A DNA stretch of 64,000 bases, from positions 137,501 through 201,500 of the forward strand of contig WBZZ01002737.1 of assembly GCA_019918135.1 (NCBI GenBank), given 5' to 3'. The translations under genes and the position numbers were made by a program. The number at the start of each line of letters is the position of its first letter. The stretch's first letter is position 1. The stretch is from Paulinella micropora (Eukaryota; Cercozoa; Imbricatea; Euglyphida; Paulinellidae). This document shows positions 54,370 to 64,000 of this stretch, piece by piece. The notes under the pieces were generated by a model. The model was given only the letters and a program-made list of their open reading frames with translations. It did not search any database and had not been told where the DNA came from.

Positions 54370-55235
54370 GAAGAGGAAATGCAAAATCATGCCGGTCAGT
54401 TTCACAAACTTTTGTGCAGTTTTTTCCACAGATTGTTGTGTACAGAAGAAAAGAATAGCATTCCCGCTCATTCTGAGCTGGGAAAAGAGCGGGAATGCTG
54501 TTACATCTTCTCGAAATGTCATGCTCTCAATAAAATCTCTGCACAAAAGTTTGCAAAACAGCAATCCAAAAACGAGTTTCATCGAATTGCTGGTTTGTGA
54601 AAAATAGATTAAGCTGGGTCGTGCAATGTTAGGAAATGACATTTATAGCTTCAACAAGCACGTTGCAGCAGAAACATGCAAGGGATGACATGAGTTGAGA
54701 GTACGTACTAGGAAGGAAATGCAAAATCATGCCGGTCGGTTTTCACAAACTTTTGTGCAGAGTTTTTTCCATAGATTGTTGTGTACAGAAGAAAAGAATA
54801 GCATTCCCGCTCATTCTGAGCTGGGAAAAGAGCGGGAATGCTGTTACATCTTCTCGTAATGTCATGCTCTTAATAAAATCTCTGCACAAAAGTTTGCAAA
54901 ACAGCAGTCCGAAAACGAGTTTCATCGAATTGCTGGTTTGTGAAAAATAGATTAAGCTGGGTCGTGCAATGTTAGGAAATGACATTTATAGTTTCAACAA
55001 ACACGTTATAGCAGAAACATGCAGTAGATGACATGAGTTGAGAGTACGTAGGAAGGAAATGCAAAATCATGCCGGTCGGTTTTCACAAACTTTTGTGCAG
55101 AGTTTTTTCCACAGATTGTTGTGTGCAGAAAAAAAGAATAGCATTCCCGCTCATTCTGAGCTGGGGAAAGAGCGGGAATGCTGTTACATCTTCTCGAAAT
55201 GTCATGCTCTTAATAAAACCTCTGCACAAAAGTTT
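54370..55235. repeat. Tandem 340-base units with MITE, right arm
   Basis: Three units, reverse complement of 28431-29273; the third is next to the first visible exon of the Lys/Glu-rich gene. Confidence 0.7.
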
Positions 55236-55275
55236 GATAATAACACGACCCTTTTTCCACACGTTCAAATTTCAG

Positions 55276-56557
55276 ACCGGCCCGAGAAAAATTTTAAGGT
55301 TGAAGGCGCTGACTGGTAGTTATGTCTTTGGAATTCAACTCATTTTGCTCGTTTGTCAACGTGTAGGATCACTTTCTGACTCTGGCATGTCTACGAAGCA
55401 CATTGCCAAGACTCTGCAAGCCATTCTCAAAAATTCGCGTGGGGAATTGTTCCTTAAAATCAACGGATCTGCAGACGTGCTGCCCTTTGATTGTGTGGAG
55501 ATTCCCCACGCCGTCTTTTGCAAGCATGATCTGGTATATGCTTGCTCACTTACTTACTCACTTATTTATTTAATGTGCAACATGCAGGGCAAAGGCGATT
55601 TGGAGGAGTTGGTCCGCGGCTTCAGCTACACCTGGAATGCACAAGGTATTATGTATGTATGTATGTATTTATAATGCATGCATCGTAGGGATCCTGCTCA
55701 AGAATAAGCCTGTGCCCTGGGACGACGGATTGGGAGAAGCTCCTCCCGCAAAAAGGCAGAAGAGACAGGAGAAGGAGAAGGAGAAGGAGAAGAAGGAGAA
55801 GCAAAAAAAGAAGGACAAAGGGAAGGAGAAGGAGAAGGAGAAGAAGAAGAAGGAGGAGGAGAAGAAGAAGAAGGAGGAGAAGAAGAAGAAGAAGAAGAAG
55901 AAGAAGAAGGATGAAAAGGAGAAGAAGGAGGAGGAGAAGAAGAAGAAGAAGGAGGAGGAGGAGAAGAAGAAGGAGGAGGAGGAGGAAAAGAAGAAGAAGG
56001 AGGAGGAGCAGAAGAAGAAGAAGAAGAAGGAGGAGGAGAAGAAGAAGAAGAAGAAGAAGAAGAGGGAGAAGGAGGGGGAGGAGAAGAAGAAGAAGAAGAA
56101 GAAGAAGAAGGAGGAGGAGGAGGAGAAGGAGGAGAAGGAGAAGAAGGAGGAGGAGAAGAAGAAGAAGGAGGAGGAGAAGGAGGAGGAGGAGGAGAAGAAG
56201 AAGAAGAAGAAGAAGAAGAAGGAGGAGGAGAAGGAGAAGAAGAAGAAGGAGGAGGGAGGAGAAGAAGAAGAAGGAGGAGGAGAAGAAGAAGAAGGAGGAG
56301 GAGGAGGAGAAGAAGAAGGAGGAGGAGGAGAGGAAGAAGAAGAAGAAGGAGGAGGAGGAGGAGAGGAAGAAGAAGGAGGAAGAGGAGAGGAAGAAGGAGG
56401 AGGAAGAGAGGAAGAAGATGGAGGAGGAGGAGAGGAAGAAGAAGGAAGAGGAGGATGACCAGCTGAGTGTGTTTCCCCCTCTGGATTCGGGGAAGGTTCG
56501 CGTGTGGGCCCACAAAGGAATTTTCACATTCCTATCCGGATTAGATTATCAAGACTG
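55276..56557 (+). CDS. Lys/Glu-rich host protein of unknown function (intact copy, 5' end not seen)
   Basis: Visible exons: 55276-55315, 55367-55533, 55588-55645 and 55689-56557, with clean GT-AG introns. The first three encode a compact acidic/hydrophobic domain (GSLSDSGMSTKHIAKTLQ, LFLKINGSADVLPFD, LEELVRGFSYTWNAQ) that I do not recognise. The last exon starts VPWDDGLGEAPPAKRQKRQE, then about 230 residues of Lys/Glu from a (GAA/GAG)n tract, and ends DDQLSVFPPLDSGKVRVW with a hydrophobic segment. A donor at 56558 suggests a further exon, not found. The upstream exon or start codon is also not identified, since repeats intervene. Two broken copies flank viral DNA at 27531 and 43936. Confidence 0.55.
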
Positions 56558-56589
56558 GTATTATTATTATTATTGTTATTATTATTATT

Positions 56590-57490
56590 ATTCAGCCCAA
56601 TGGCCTCAAGGCGTTAAACTGTGACGCCAACTCATAACCCTTTGGTGGTAGATGCTGGGGAGGAGGGTCGTTGCGTGCGTAAAAGATCTTAAACTCCGTA
56701 TATGCTGGTTGATAGCCCAGGACCCAGCAGACACCAGATTGTTATGGGTGGGGTTTCGAGGCAGCTCTAGCAACCGCGCTTGGTGTATGCACTTGCACAT
56801 TCGGTGACGTCTTGCAAGAGGTTGCTGGACTGCGGAATAACCTCGGCTTAGTGCAGTCTTGCCCTCAGGAGCTCCATCGGTGGCCCCGATCATCAGGCCA
56901 GAGACTGACACGGGGGGGTGGAGGACCTCGAACAAGGGTATTGGAGGCTTATGTCCGTTGAGGATATGCCATTAGCTGCATCAGTACGCCTCAGATATAG
57001 TAAATCTGCCTTGGAGTGTTGACTGTGACATATTTGAGGGAAATCCCGATGAAAAAACCTAGTCACACTTGCTAAACAGAGTTCCAGCCCAATGGCCTCA
57101 AGGCGTTAAACTGTGACGCCAACTCATAACCCTTTGGTGGTAGATGCTGGGGAGGAGGGTCGTTGCGCGCGTAAAAGATCTTAAACTCCGCATATGCTGG
57201 TTGATAGCCCAGGACCCAGCAGACACCAGATTGTTATGGGTGGGGTTTCGAGGCAGCTCTAGCAACCGCGCTTGGTGTATGCACTTGCACATTCGGTGAC
57301 GTCTTGCAAGAGGTTGCTGGGACTGCGGAATAACCTCGGCTTAGTGCAGTCTTGCCCTCAGGAGCTCCATCGGTGGCCCCGATCATCAGGCGAGAGACTG
57401 ACACGGGGGGTGGAGGACCTCGAACAAGGGTATTGGAGGCTTATGTCCGTTGAGGATATGCCATTAGCTGCATCAGTATGCCTCAGATAT

Positions 57491-57559
<69 letters not shown>

Positions 57560-57965
57560 CCCAATGGCCTCAAGGCGTTAAACTGTGACGCCAACTCATA
57601 ACCCTTTGGTGGTAGATGCTGGGGAGGAGGGTTGTTGCGCGCGTAAAAGATCTTAAACTCCGCATATGCTGGTTGATAGCCCAGGACCCAGCAGACACCA
57701 GATTGTTATGGGTGGGGTTTCGAGGCAGCTCTAGCAACCGCGCTTGGTGTATGCACTTGCACATTCGGTGACGTCTTGCGAGAGGTTGCTGGGACTGCGG
57801 AATAACCTCGGCTTAGTGCAGTCTTGCCCTCAGGAGCTCCATCGGTGGCCCCGATCATCAGGCGAGAGACTGACACGGGGGGGTGGAGGACCTCGAACAA
57901 GGTATTGGAGGCTTATGTCCGTTGAGGATATGCCATTAGCTGCATCAGTACGCCTCAGATATAGT
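56590..57965 (+). repeat. Three near-tandem copies of a 410-base SINE-like element
   Basis: Copies at about 56592-57001, 57087-57493 and 57556-57965. Each starts CAGCCCAATGGCCTCAAGGC and ends near CGCCTCAGATATAGTA. The last two are followed by (ATT)n. A pol III B-box-like GGTTTCGAGGC is inside. Frames within them are chance. Confidence 0.65.
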
Positions 57966-57974
57966 ATTATTATT

Positions 57975-58154
57975 ATTATTTAGGGAGTACATAGGCCATC
58001 GGTCCCTTTCCATGGGCTGATTGGTATAAAGCTCCTAGATTAATGTTCTATGCCGTCACTTCCTTTATTCCACCGATTGGTGTGGAGACTTTCCTTATGG
58101 AATGGAGGACTGGATGCACATGGCCTTTTGGCTCAGCAATTGGCAGACGATACA

Positions 58155-58210
<56 letters not shown>

Positions 58211-58225
58211 TGTTATTATTATTAT
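57975..58225 (+). repeat. SINE-2 unit with long (ATT)n
   Basis: SINE-2 at 57982-58155 (GGGAGTACATAGGCCATCGG start), followed by (ATT)n up to the next 5' module. Confidence 0.75.
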
Positions 58226-58365
58226 TCGATAGCATAGTTTAGAGAGGGGAGTATAGATACTTAGCTTTAGTATAGTTAGCTAGTGTGTGTGGCCTTCTAT
58301 CAGTGAGCCTTTCCCTGTTTTTTTTTTCGAGTATATTTCTTCTAACGGGAAGCGCTGCCATTTTT
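58225..58365 (+). repeat. 5' module, copy 3
   Basis: Same block as 30715-30870, with small differences; it precedes the spliced gene at 58431-59599. Confidence 0.7.
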
Positions 58366-58430
58366 TTTTAATTTAAACTCTCTTTTTATTATTATTATTA
58401 TTATTCCTCTTTTGCTGCTGCTTTAATTAG

Positions 58431-59041
58431 CTTGCTCTTTAAGTTCACATCCGAGGACAACAAACATCGGGAGGGGGCGCTCGCGCTCGACGTTGCACTT
58501 ACAAAGTACAACAATTTCGAACTGAAGGCGTCCACGCAAGTGGAGACATGTGAGGGTGAAACTTCACCTTGTTCTCCCGGGTCTTTTTCCCTATAAGTAT
58601 GAAAGATTTTAATAAACTGATTGTTTATTTTTTATTTGCAGGCTCTTCATTGTCTTTCCCATTGGTTGGCGCAAGAAGACTCCTGCGCAAGTCAATCGAG
58701 GTACTGTATGTTTTTCAAAATTCACAAGCTGCACATATTTTTTACACTTGGATGTTGCAGGATCGAAGCGCATCATTTTTGCTGCGCGCGAGGTCGACAC
58801 TGACGGCGATGGCAAGGCTGACGAAATCCAATATCAGCTCATGGGTTTTTTTGGTTTTAACCTTAAACACTCTTGCATGCTTGATCCGTCGCCGATGGAC
58901 TTCGAGAAGCAGGTGAAGCCCGCGTGGCTCCTCTACGTCGGTAACCCCACGAACCCGCCTATGATTTGCAACTGGCGGAAGCGGGAGCTTTTGCTTCTGT
59001 ACGAAGCAAACAAGGTCATTTCTTCTTCTTCTTCTTCTTCT

Positions 59042-59077
<36 letters not shown>

Positions 59078-59599
59078 ATTTTTCTTTTTCTTCTTCATAT
59101 ACATGTTATTATTCTTTTTCTCCACCAGCTCCATCTTTTTTTTTTTTTTTGTTTTTTTTTTTTTTGTTTTTGTTTTTGTTTTTTTTGGCATCTTCCTTTT
59201 CTTTATTTTGCATATTTACTGCATGCTCGCCTGAAACGTTAGAAGAAGAATCAAAAAAAGGGCCCGACTGAGCCTCGCTCTTCGGGCAGGCCAAAAAAAC
59301 TGAGATTCGGTAGCAACATTGTATGTAATATGAAAAATGAAGGATTATGTAATATTGTTTGGTTCTTTGTGCAGAATCCATTGACGTCGACGATGTTCCA
59401 GACGTTCCAGACGTCCCTGAAGAAGAAGAGACCCCTGAGCCTATGCCTAAGGGGTCCAGCAAGAAAAAGCCAGGTGCTAGCAAATTTCATCTTTTTTTTT
59501 GTGCTTTTTTTTCAGTGTTTCTAATTTCTGACGTGACTAGGCAAGCCGAAGTCCAAAAAGCCCGCGGTCGACGCTGATGAAGTGGACATGTCGTTGGAG
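58431..59599 (+). CDS. Spliced gene of unknown function (partial)
   Basis: Candidate exons: 58431 to about 58555 (FKFTSEDNKHREGALALDVA), about 58643-58701, 58761-59014 (SKRIIFAAREVDTDGDGKAD, then MGFFGFNLKHSCMLDPSPMD and NPPMICNWRKRELLLLYEAN), 59375-59473 and 59541-59599 (acidic and Lys-rich, DVPDVPDVPEEEETPEPMP). Introns include (TTC)n and T-runs. No known domain. It lies directly behind a 5' module, where the SET gene lies in the other element, so it may be the cargo gene of a related mobile element. It ends at a donor next to a G/C homopolymer block (59647-59676). Confidence 0.45.
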
Positions 59600-59697
59600 G
59601 TATAATCTTTCCTACTCCTTCTTCTTCTTTTTCTTTTTTTTTGTGAGGGGGGGGGCGCCCCCGGGGGGGGGGGGGCAAAAGGTCTCTTTGGGCGCCG

Positions 59698-59840
59698 CAG
59701 CATATAGTTTAGAGAGGGGAGTATAGCTACTAGCTTTAGTATGGTTAGCTAGTGTGTGTGGCATTCTATCAGTGAGCCTTTCCCTGTTTTTTTTTTCCGA
59801 GTATAATCTCTCTAACGGGAAGCGCTGACATTTTTTTTTT
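59698..59840 (+). repeat. 5' module, copy 4
   Basis: Same block again (AGTTTAGAGAGGGGAGTATA), only 1.4 kb after copy 3, followed by SINEs instead of an exon. Confidence 0.7.
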
Positions 59841-59849
59841 CAAACTAAC

Positions 59850-60083
59850 ATCTGGGCCCTGTCGCCAGTTCGATTCCCGTCGGTGCCACCAGTATTTTCA
59901 TTGAACATACCGGTCTATTTCTGGACCAGTATTTTCATTGAACATACCGGCCCGTCTGGAAGTGTTGGAACTGCCCTTGCGGGGGTGTCATTAGAGCTTA
60001 TCGTCAATTCTTCGTACTCCCCTCACGGGTGAGACGATGGAGGCACATGTGCAGAAATGCATCAGCCATTGACAGAGAAGCAC

Positions 60084-60155
<72 letters not shown>

Positions 60156-60434
60156 CATTATTATTATTGGACACCGTGATAGCCCAGTGGTCAAGTTCTA
60201 CCATCTTGGCCCTGTCGCCAGTTCGATTCCCGTCGGTGCCACCAGTATTTTCATTGAACATACCGCTCCGTCTGGACCAGTATTTTCATTGAACATACCG
60301 GTCCGTCTGGAAGTGTTGGAACTGCCCTTGCGGGGGTGTCATTAGAGCTTATCGTCAATTCTTCGTACTCCCCTCACGGGTGAGACGATGGAGGCGCATG
60401 TGCAGAAATGCATCAGCCATTGACAGAGAAGCAC

Positions 60435-60493
<59 letters not shown>

Positions 60494-60785
60494 GAGGCAC
60501 ATGTCCAGGATCTGGATCTGATGCTATAGTCTGAGGAAGCCTATTATTATTATTATTATTATTATTTAGGGAGTACATAGGCCATCGGTCGCTTTCCATG
60601 GGCTGATTGGTATAAAGCTCCTAGAGTAATGTTCTATGCCGTCACTTCCTTTATTCCACCGATTGGTGTGGAGACTTTCCTTATGGAATGGAGGACTGGA
60701 TGCACATGGCCTTTTGGCTCAGCAATTGGCAGGAGATACACTATTATTATTATTATTATTGTTATTATTATTATTATTCTTTGTT
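59850..60785 (+). repeat. SINE array with (ATT)n
   Basis: SINE-1 at 59850-60083 (lacking the first half of the head) and 60170-60433, a fragment at 60491-60545, SINE-2 at 60567-60742, all separated by (ATT)n. No gene. Confidence 0.7.
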
Positions 60786-60836
60786 GTTGTTGTTGTCGTT
60801 GCTGTTGGTTTGTTCTGCCACTGCCTTGTTCGCAAG

Positions 60837-61447
60837 AAACGAACGACTACTTTCAAAACAACGGCGACCGGTATTGTATTCAGGGTAGTTCGTCCGCCGG
60901 CGTGTCGAAAGAAGTCGTTCAGGATCTTGTGAACAAGGCAATGTCAGAACAAGCCGCATCCATTAAGGAAATGCTAGCAGAAGAAAGAAAGTTGAGAGAG
61001 GAGGAAAGGAAGAAAAAAGAAGCGCAAGATCGGAAGGAAAAAGAGGCGCAAGAGAAGCGACAACGGGAAGAGGAGAGAAGAAAGAGGAAAAATTCGAAGA
61101 AGGAGAAGGAGGAGGAGGAGGAGGAGGAGGAGGAAAGCTCAGAAGAAGAGAACGAGAGAGTGAAGAAGAAGAAGGAGAAGAATAACAAGAACAAGAAAAA
61201 CTATGATGATAATGATAACAACAACAACAACAGCAACAACAACAGCAACAACAACAGCAACAACAACAAAAATAGTAAGAGCGAGAAAGAAAGCTTGCTG
61301 GAGGATCTCATCGCGCGGATGGCAGCTGGCGCTCTGTCTGCTGGTAACTCACCTTCCACCCCCCAACGCGGCACCGGTCTCACCGCTCCCAGCTCACCTA
61401 ACGCATGGGAGTTTGTTTTAGCATCGCTTGCGCTGACTCGGCGCTAA
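60837..61447 (+). CDS. Coiled-coil, low-complexity protein exon (partial gene)
   Basis: An open exon from an AG acceptor-like site at 60836 to TAA 61445-61447. An N-terminal short segment (GSSSAGVSKEVVQDLVNKAM) precedes a long charged coiled coil (ERKLREEERKKKEAQDRKE), an acidic run, an Asn-rich run from (AAC)n, and a Ser/Pro-rich end. No enzyme motif. Further spliced pieces up to about 61650 are possible. It may belong to the same gene as 58431-59599, split by SINEs. Confidence 0.45.
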
Positions 61448-61739
61448 CTTCAAATGCACGCACCAGGTAGTTTGCATAGCTTTCACTTTTCTCCTTCATC
61501 TGAAAGATGTTTGAATTTGTTTTGTGTTTTTTTTCTTTGTAGTAGTGTAGTATTAATCGTAATTTTTTGCACTGGCAGGTTTGTTATGGTCGAAAGCGGG
61601 ATTAAGAACGTTTGTCGCGTGCAAGAGTTAAACAGACTTCTAATTTAGTTAGTATGATATTACGGATTTAGATTTATTATTTTTTTTAGTAATTAAAGAA
61701 ATTTTGTTGTAGAATCTATGTATTTTGCGTGGCGACATC

Positions 61740-61790
61740 GCACTTCTCTTCCTCCCCCGTTCCCCCCTCCCCCCCCCCCGGGGGGGGGAA
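61740..61790. repeat. C-run/G-run block
   Basis: A C-rich run flowing into a G-run just before the 3' module. A C-run is at the same place in the SET element (35190-35218). Confidence 0.6.
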
Positions 61791-61794
61791 TTTA

Positions 61795-62155
61795 TTGTAG
61801 GTAAAGGCAATGTTTATTATCATAATAAAGTAAAATGCTTAATGTAAACAAAGATAAACAAAATTAAAAGCAAATTCTGTATGTTGGGCATTGTTATCAT
61901 CATAGATTCATAGTAGCCGGGACTATGAAAAAGTAGAAAAACTACCGTGTCGGACCGGTTCCTGCCCACCTCTGAAGATGAAGTTAAAGTGTATTACAAT
62001 TAATAAAAACATATTTTAATATTATTTTTATATGTTCTGCAATCAGGGAATTCATTTCCTTTCATTTCCTCACGTTTTCAAAAAAGTCCATATACTTCAT
62101 GGAAAATTTCGGAAAAAGGGATACCCCCAAGATTGTCGAATGTTTAGTTATATGG
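61795..62155 (+). repeat. 3' module, copy 3
   Basis: About 90 per cent identical to 35270-35620, ending at GAATGTTTAGTTATAT, after which the two loci differ completely. Confidence 0.75.
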
Positions 62156-62970
62156 TGTGATTATGTTCTTATCGGTGTTTCACACTTAACTTGTTTGTCG
62201 GTCTGCATAATTTATACACATATTAATTTTTTGTTGACCTCTTTTGAGCCACTGAGACAGTATATGCGATATTGTCTTTGCTTTTCATATTTTTACCACA
62301 TATCTCTTGATTGGAAATCAACATTTCACTCTGTTGAAAATATTGATTTCGGGGGGTGCGTCAGAGATAGCTTATGTCTATTGCTTAGTATAGTAACTAT
62401 ACATATGGATATATGTTACTAGCTTAGTAGATAGCATTAGGATGATAAATATATCGTTTATTGATATTGGCTTTAGTTAGTTTACATAATGATAATTATC
62501 TATTCCATAGAGCAGTTGGCAGGGTAGCCGTTAGATTTTTCCCCTTACCCGTTCGGTGCGCCATCGGCGCATTACCATTTTCTTACGGACATTTTCCCTT
62601 GTATTGCCTTACTGTATCTCGGGGATTTAGCCAATAGAACAGGATGTTTCCAGTATTTCTACAGAAGTCTGGAATGTCTTTTCTTTGACTGAGGCTCGAT
62701 CCTTTTACAGTGTGAATACTCTTCCTGGTAACAACTTTTAATAACCTTTATCAGTCACGCGCTTTTGCGCAATCAGAGAGTCGCATTCTCACTTTCCTTC
62801 CAGCCTTCAAACGCCAAAGTGCAATGTATAATAAATAAAATGAGGTCTTACTCTTTTGAGAAACTGACTTTAAACCGGTACTTCACCGTACTGACTCAGA
62901 GCCTCTGTGTAAACCGGACGACTTAATAAAGTCTCGGACGAGTTGCAGCAAAGGGGCTCATGCAACGCAA
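62156..62970. other. Gene-free stretch
   Basis: I see no gene, RNA or repeat here that I can support. The last 100 bases may be the truncated upstream side of the copia RT fragment. Confidence 0.5.
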
Positions 62971-63715
62971 GGGATCGATTATGGCCTTGTGGTCATACCG
63001 ACGCCTGATGAGTTTGCAATTCGTACTATCTTCGCCTTGGCTACTCTGCAACGTGTTTTCCTTGAGGCGGGAGATGATGAGTCAGCCTTTTTGAAGGCTA
63101 AACGTGATACTCCTGTCTACCTACGTATGCCGGTGGAATACATACCGAAGGATCACTATTTTGTGGCGTGGGCTGGTGTTAATTGCTTGCGGGACTCTGG
63201 CCATCTCTACCATACAAAGTGTGTGTTGCCATTCTATGCCAGTGTCAATTTGAAGGCAAACCAGTATGATGAGTGCCTTTTTATGGGCATAGACCCCAAG
63301 TCGAAGCGCACAGTGTTGGCCATTACCCATGTCGATGATTACGCGCTTGCACCCCTACTGAGGATTATTCTAACTGGTTTTGGGGTCGGCTTCGTGAACA
63401 GCAGGGTGACCATCAAGGTGAGCAAGCCGATGAAGGTCATACTGGGGAGGGAGGTATGGCAATATGTCGATGAAGAGGGCGTGTTCCATACGCATGTGAC
63501 GGTGAAGGAGTATATCATGAATCTCGTCAGGAAGTACCCGAGGTCGGATGGGAAGCCATGGACACCTGTTTCTGTGCCTTGGTTGCCATCTACGGGGGCG
63601 CCTGCACCGTCTGAGTTTGAGCGCTACTATCCGATGAAGATTTGTGTGATTTGGGCTGGACGCGCTGTGTCTTATGGAAGATTGTTGCGCCCTTGTCGCA
63701 GGTCTGATAGTTGAC
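62971..63715 (+). pseudogene. Ty1/copia reverse transcriptase fragment
   Basis: Contains the first catalytic segment GDDESAFLKAKRDTPVYLRM and the active-site HVDDYALA (YVDD equivalent), followed by VILGREVWQY and the VKEYIMNLVRKY motif of copia RT. The fingers and the spacing to VDD look shortened, so it is internally deleted. It is a different subfamily from the element at 16402-21313. Confidence 0.75.
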
Positions 63716-63993
63716 AAAAGTGGCAATCTTTGAGGATAGCCGCAATGTCGGCGTGCATCCTGTCTTTCCCATCGGGTCCGAACCATATGTATCGCTGATG
63801 GATGTATGGGGCAAGGGTGGGGACCTTTGCGTGATTCGGGATCAAGTGAGCATTCTCCCTTGAAAAAGAGAAGAGCATTACCCTGACCGATAGATGTAGA
63901 TCCGTCCCAAAGCGGTTGTAAAAGGGGATCTTCTTTCTGCGCTGACTGGATATCCGCGCGCATGACGCACGGGGCAGGTGATGTAGCATACAT
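63690..63993 (-). pseudogene. Ty3/gypsy integrase zinc-domain fragment
   Basis: Minus-strand pieces with RYIWFGPDGKDRMHADIAA and a following CHFCQLSD match the HHCC zinc domain (RYxWPGM..D...C..CQ) of Ty3 integrase. The frames shift. It abuts the copia RT in the opposite orientation and runs to the window edge. Confidence 0.6.
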
Positions 63994-64000
63994 ATTAAGC

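Larger units (their letters stand above)
45055..56000. repeat. Right arm of the large inverted repeat
   Basis: Reverse complement of 27531-37904. It is longer because its SINE array (52240-54360) has more units. Scattered substitutions and small indels separate the arms. 45055-47390 has no gene, as in the left arm. Confidence 0.85.

Overview
The window is nuclear DNA of an intron-rich microbial eukaryote (protist or alga; I cannot name the species). The evidence is an MCM4 gene split by many short GT-AG introns, further spliced genes, tRNA-derived SINEs with (ATT)n tails, MITEs, long microsatellites, and Ty1/copia and Ty3/gypsy retrotransposons. Its most striking content is a dismembered, decaying endogenous DNA virus of the Polinton / Polinton-like virus (PLV) type.

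Layout. (1) About 95-3449: MCM4, plus strand. (2) 3450-6198: microsatellites, a likely solo copia LTR and a Ty3/gypsy RT-RNase H fragment. (3) 6197-8078: 5' LTR and Gag of a copia element. (4) 8079-16365: viral segment A, with a terminal repeat, RING protein, small coiled-coil protein, DNA polymerase B-SF1 helicase fusion, lipase, ExoX-C-like protein, DCL-like protein, fibre and the C-terminal part of a major capsid protein (MCP). (5) 16402-21313: the rest of apparently the same copia element, inverted, with its 3' LTR. (6) 21314-27484: viral segment B, with a second terminal repeat, DDE integrase, F-box-like ORF, charged protein, a long fibre with an S74 chaperone and a membrane protein. (7) 27531-37904: left arm of a roughly 10.4-kb inverted repeat, carrying a Lys/Glu-rich host gene cut by segment B, a tandem MITE array, SINEs, and a spliced SET-domain plus DUF7869-like transposase gene. 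(8) 37905-39560: gene-free DNA. (9) About 39560-43930: viral segment C, with penton-like protein, adenain-type protease, small basic protein, A32-type ATPase, jelly-roll-like protein and a partial gene. (10) 43936-45054: the 3' part of the Lys/Glu-rich gene and SINEs. (11) 45055 to about 56000: right arm of the inverted repeat, with an intact Lys/Glu-rich gene. (12) 56590-62155: tandem repeats, SINEs and two partly visible host genes. (13) 62971-64000: copia RT and Ty3 integrase fragments.

Interpretation. Segments A, C and B together carry the hallmark PLV gene set: replication, integrase, protease, packaging ATPase, MCP, penton and fibres. Gene orientations and the copia flanks fit one roughly 19-20-kb element in the order A-C-B, bounded by terminal inverted repeats and inserted in the Gag region of a copia element, which itself sat in a Ty3 element. 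The virus was later broken at A/C and at C/B. Both ends of the C/B break now abut the (GAA)n tract of the Lys/Glu-rich gene, which is what a reciprocal rearrangement would leave. The viral genes carry several in-frame stops and frameshifts, so this is a relic, unless some are sequence errors. Separately, the SET-transposase gene lies between 5' and 3' sequence modules that recur at 58.2-62.2 kb, suggesting a second, possibly undescribed, DNA transposon family.
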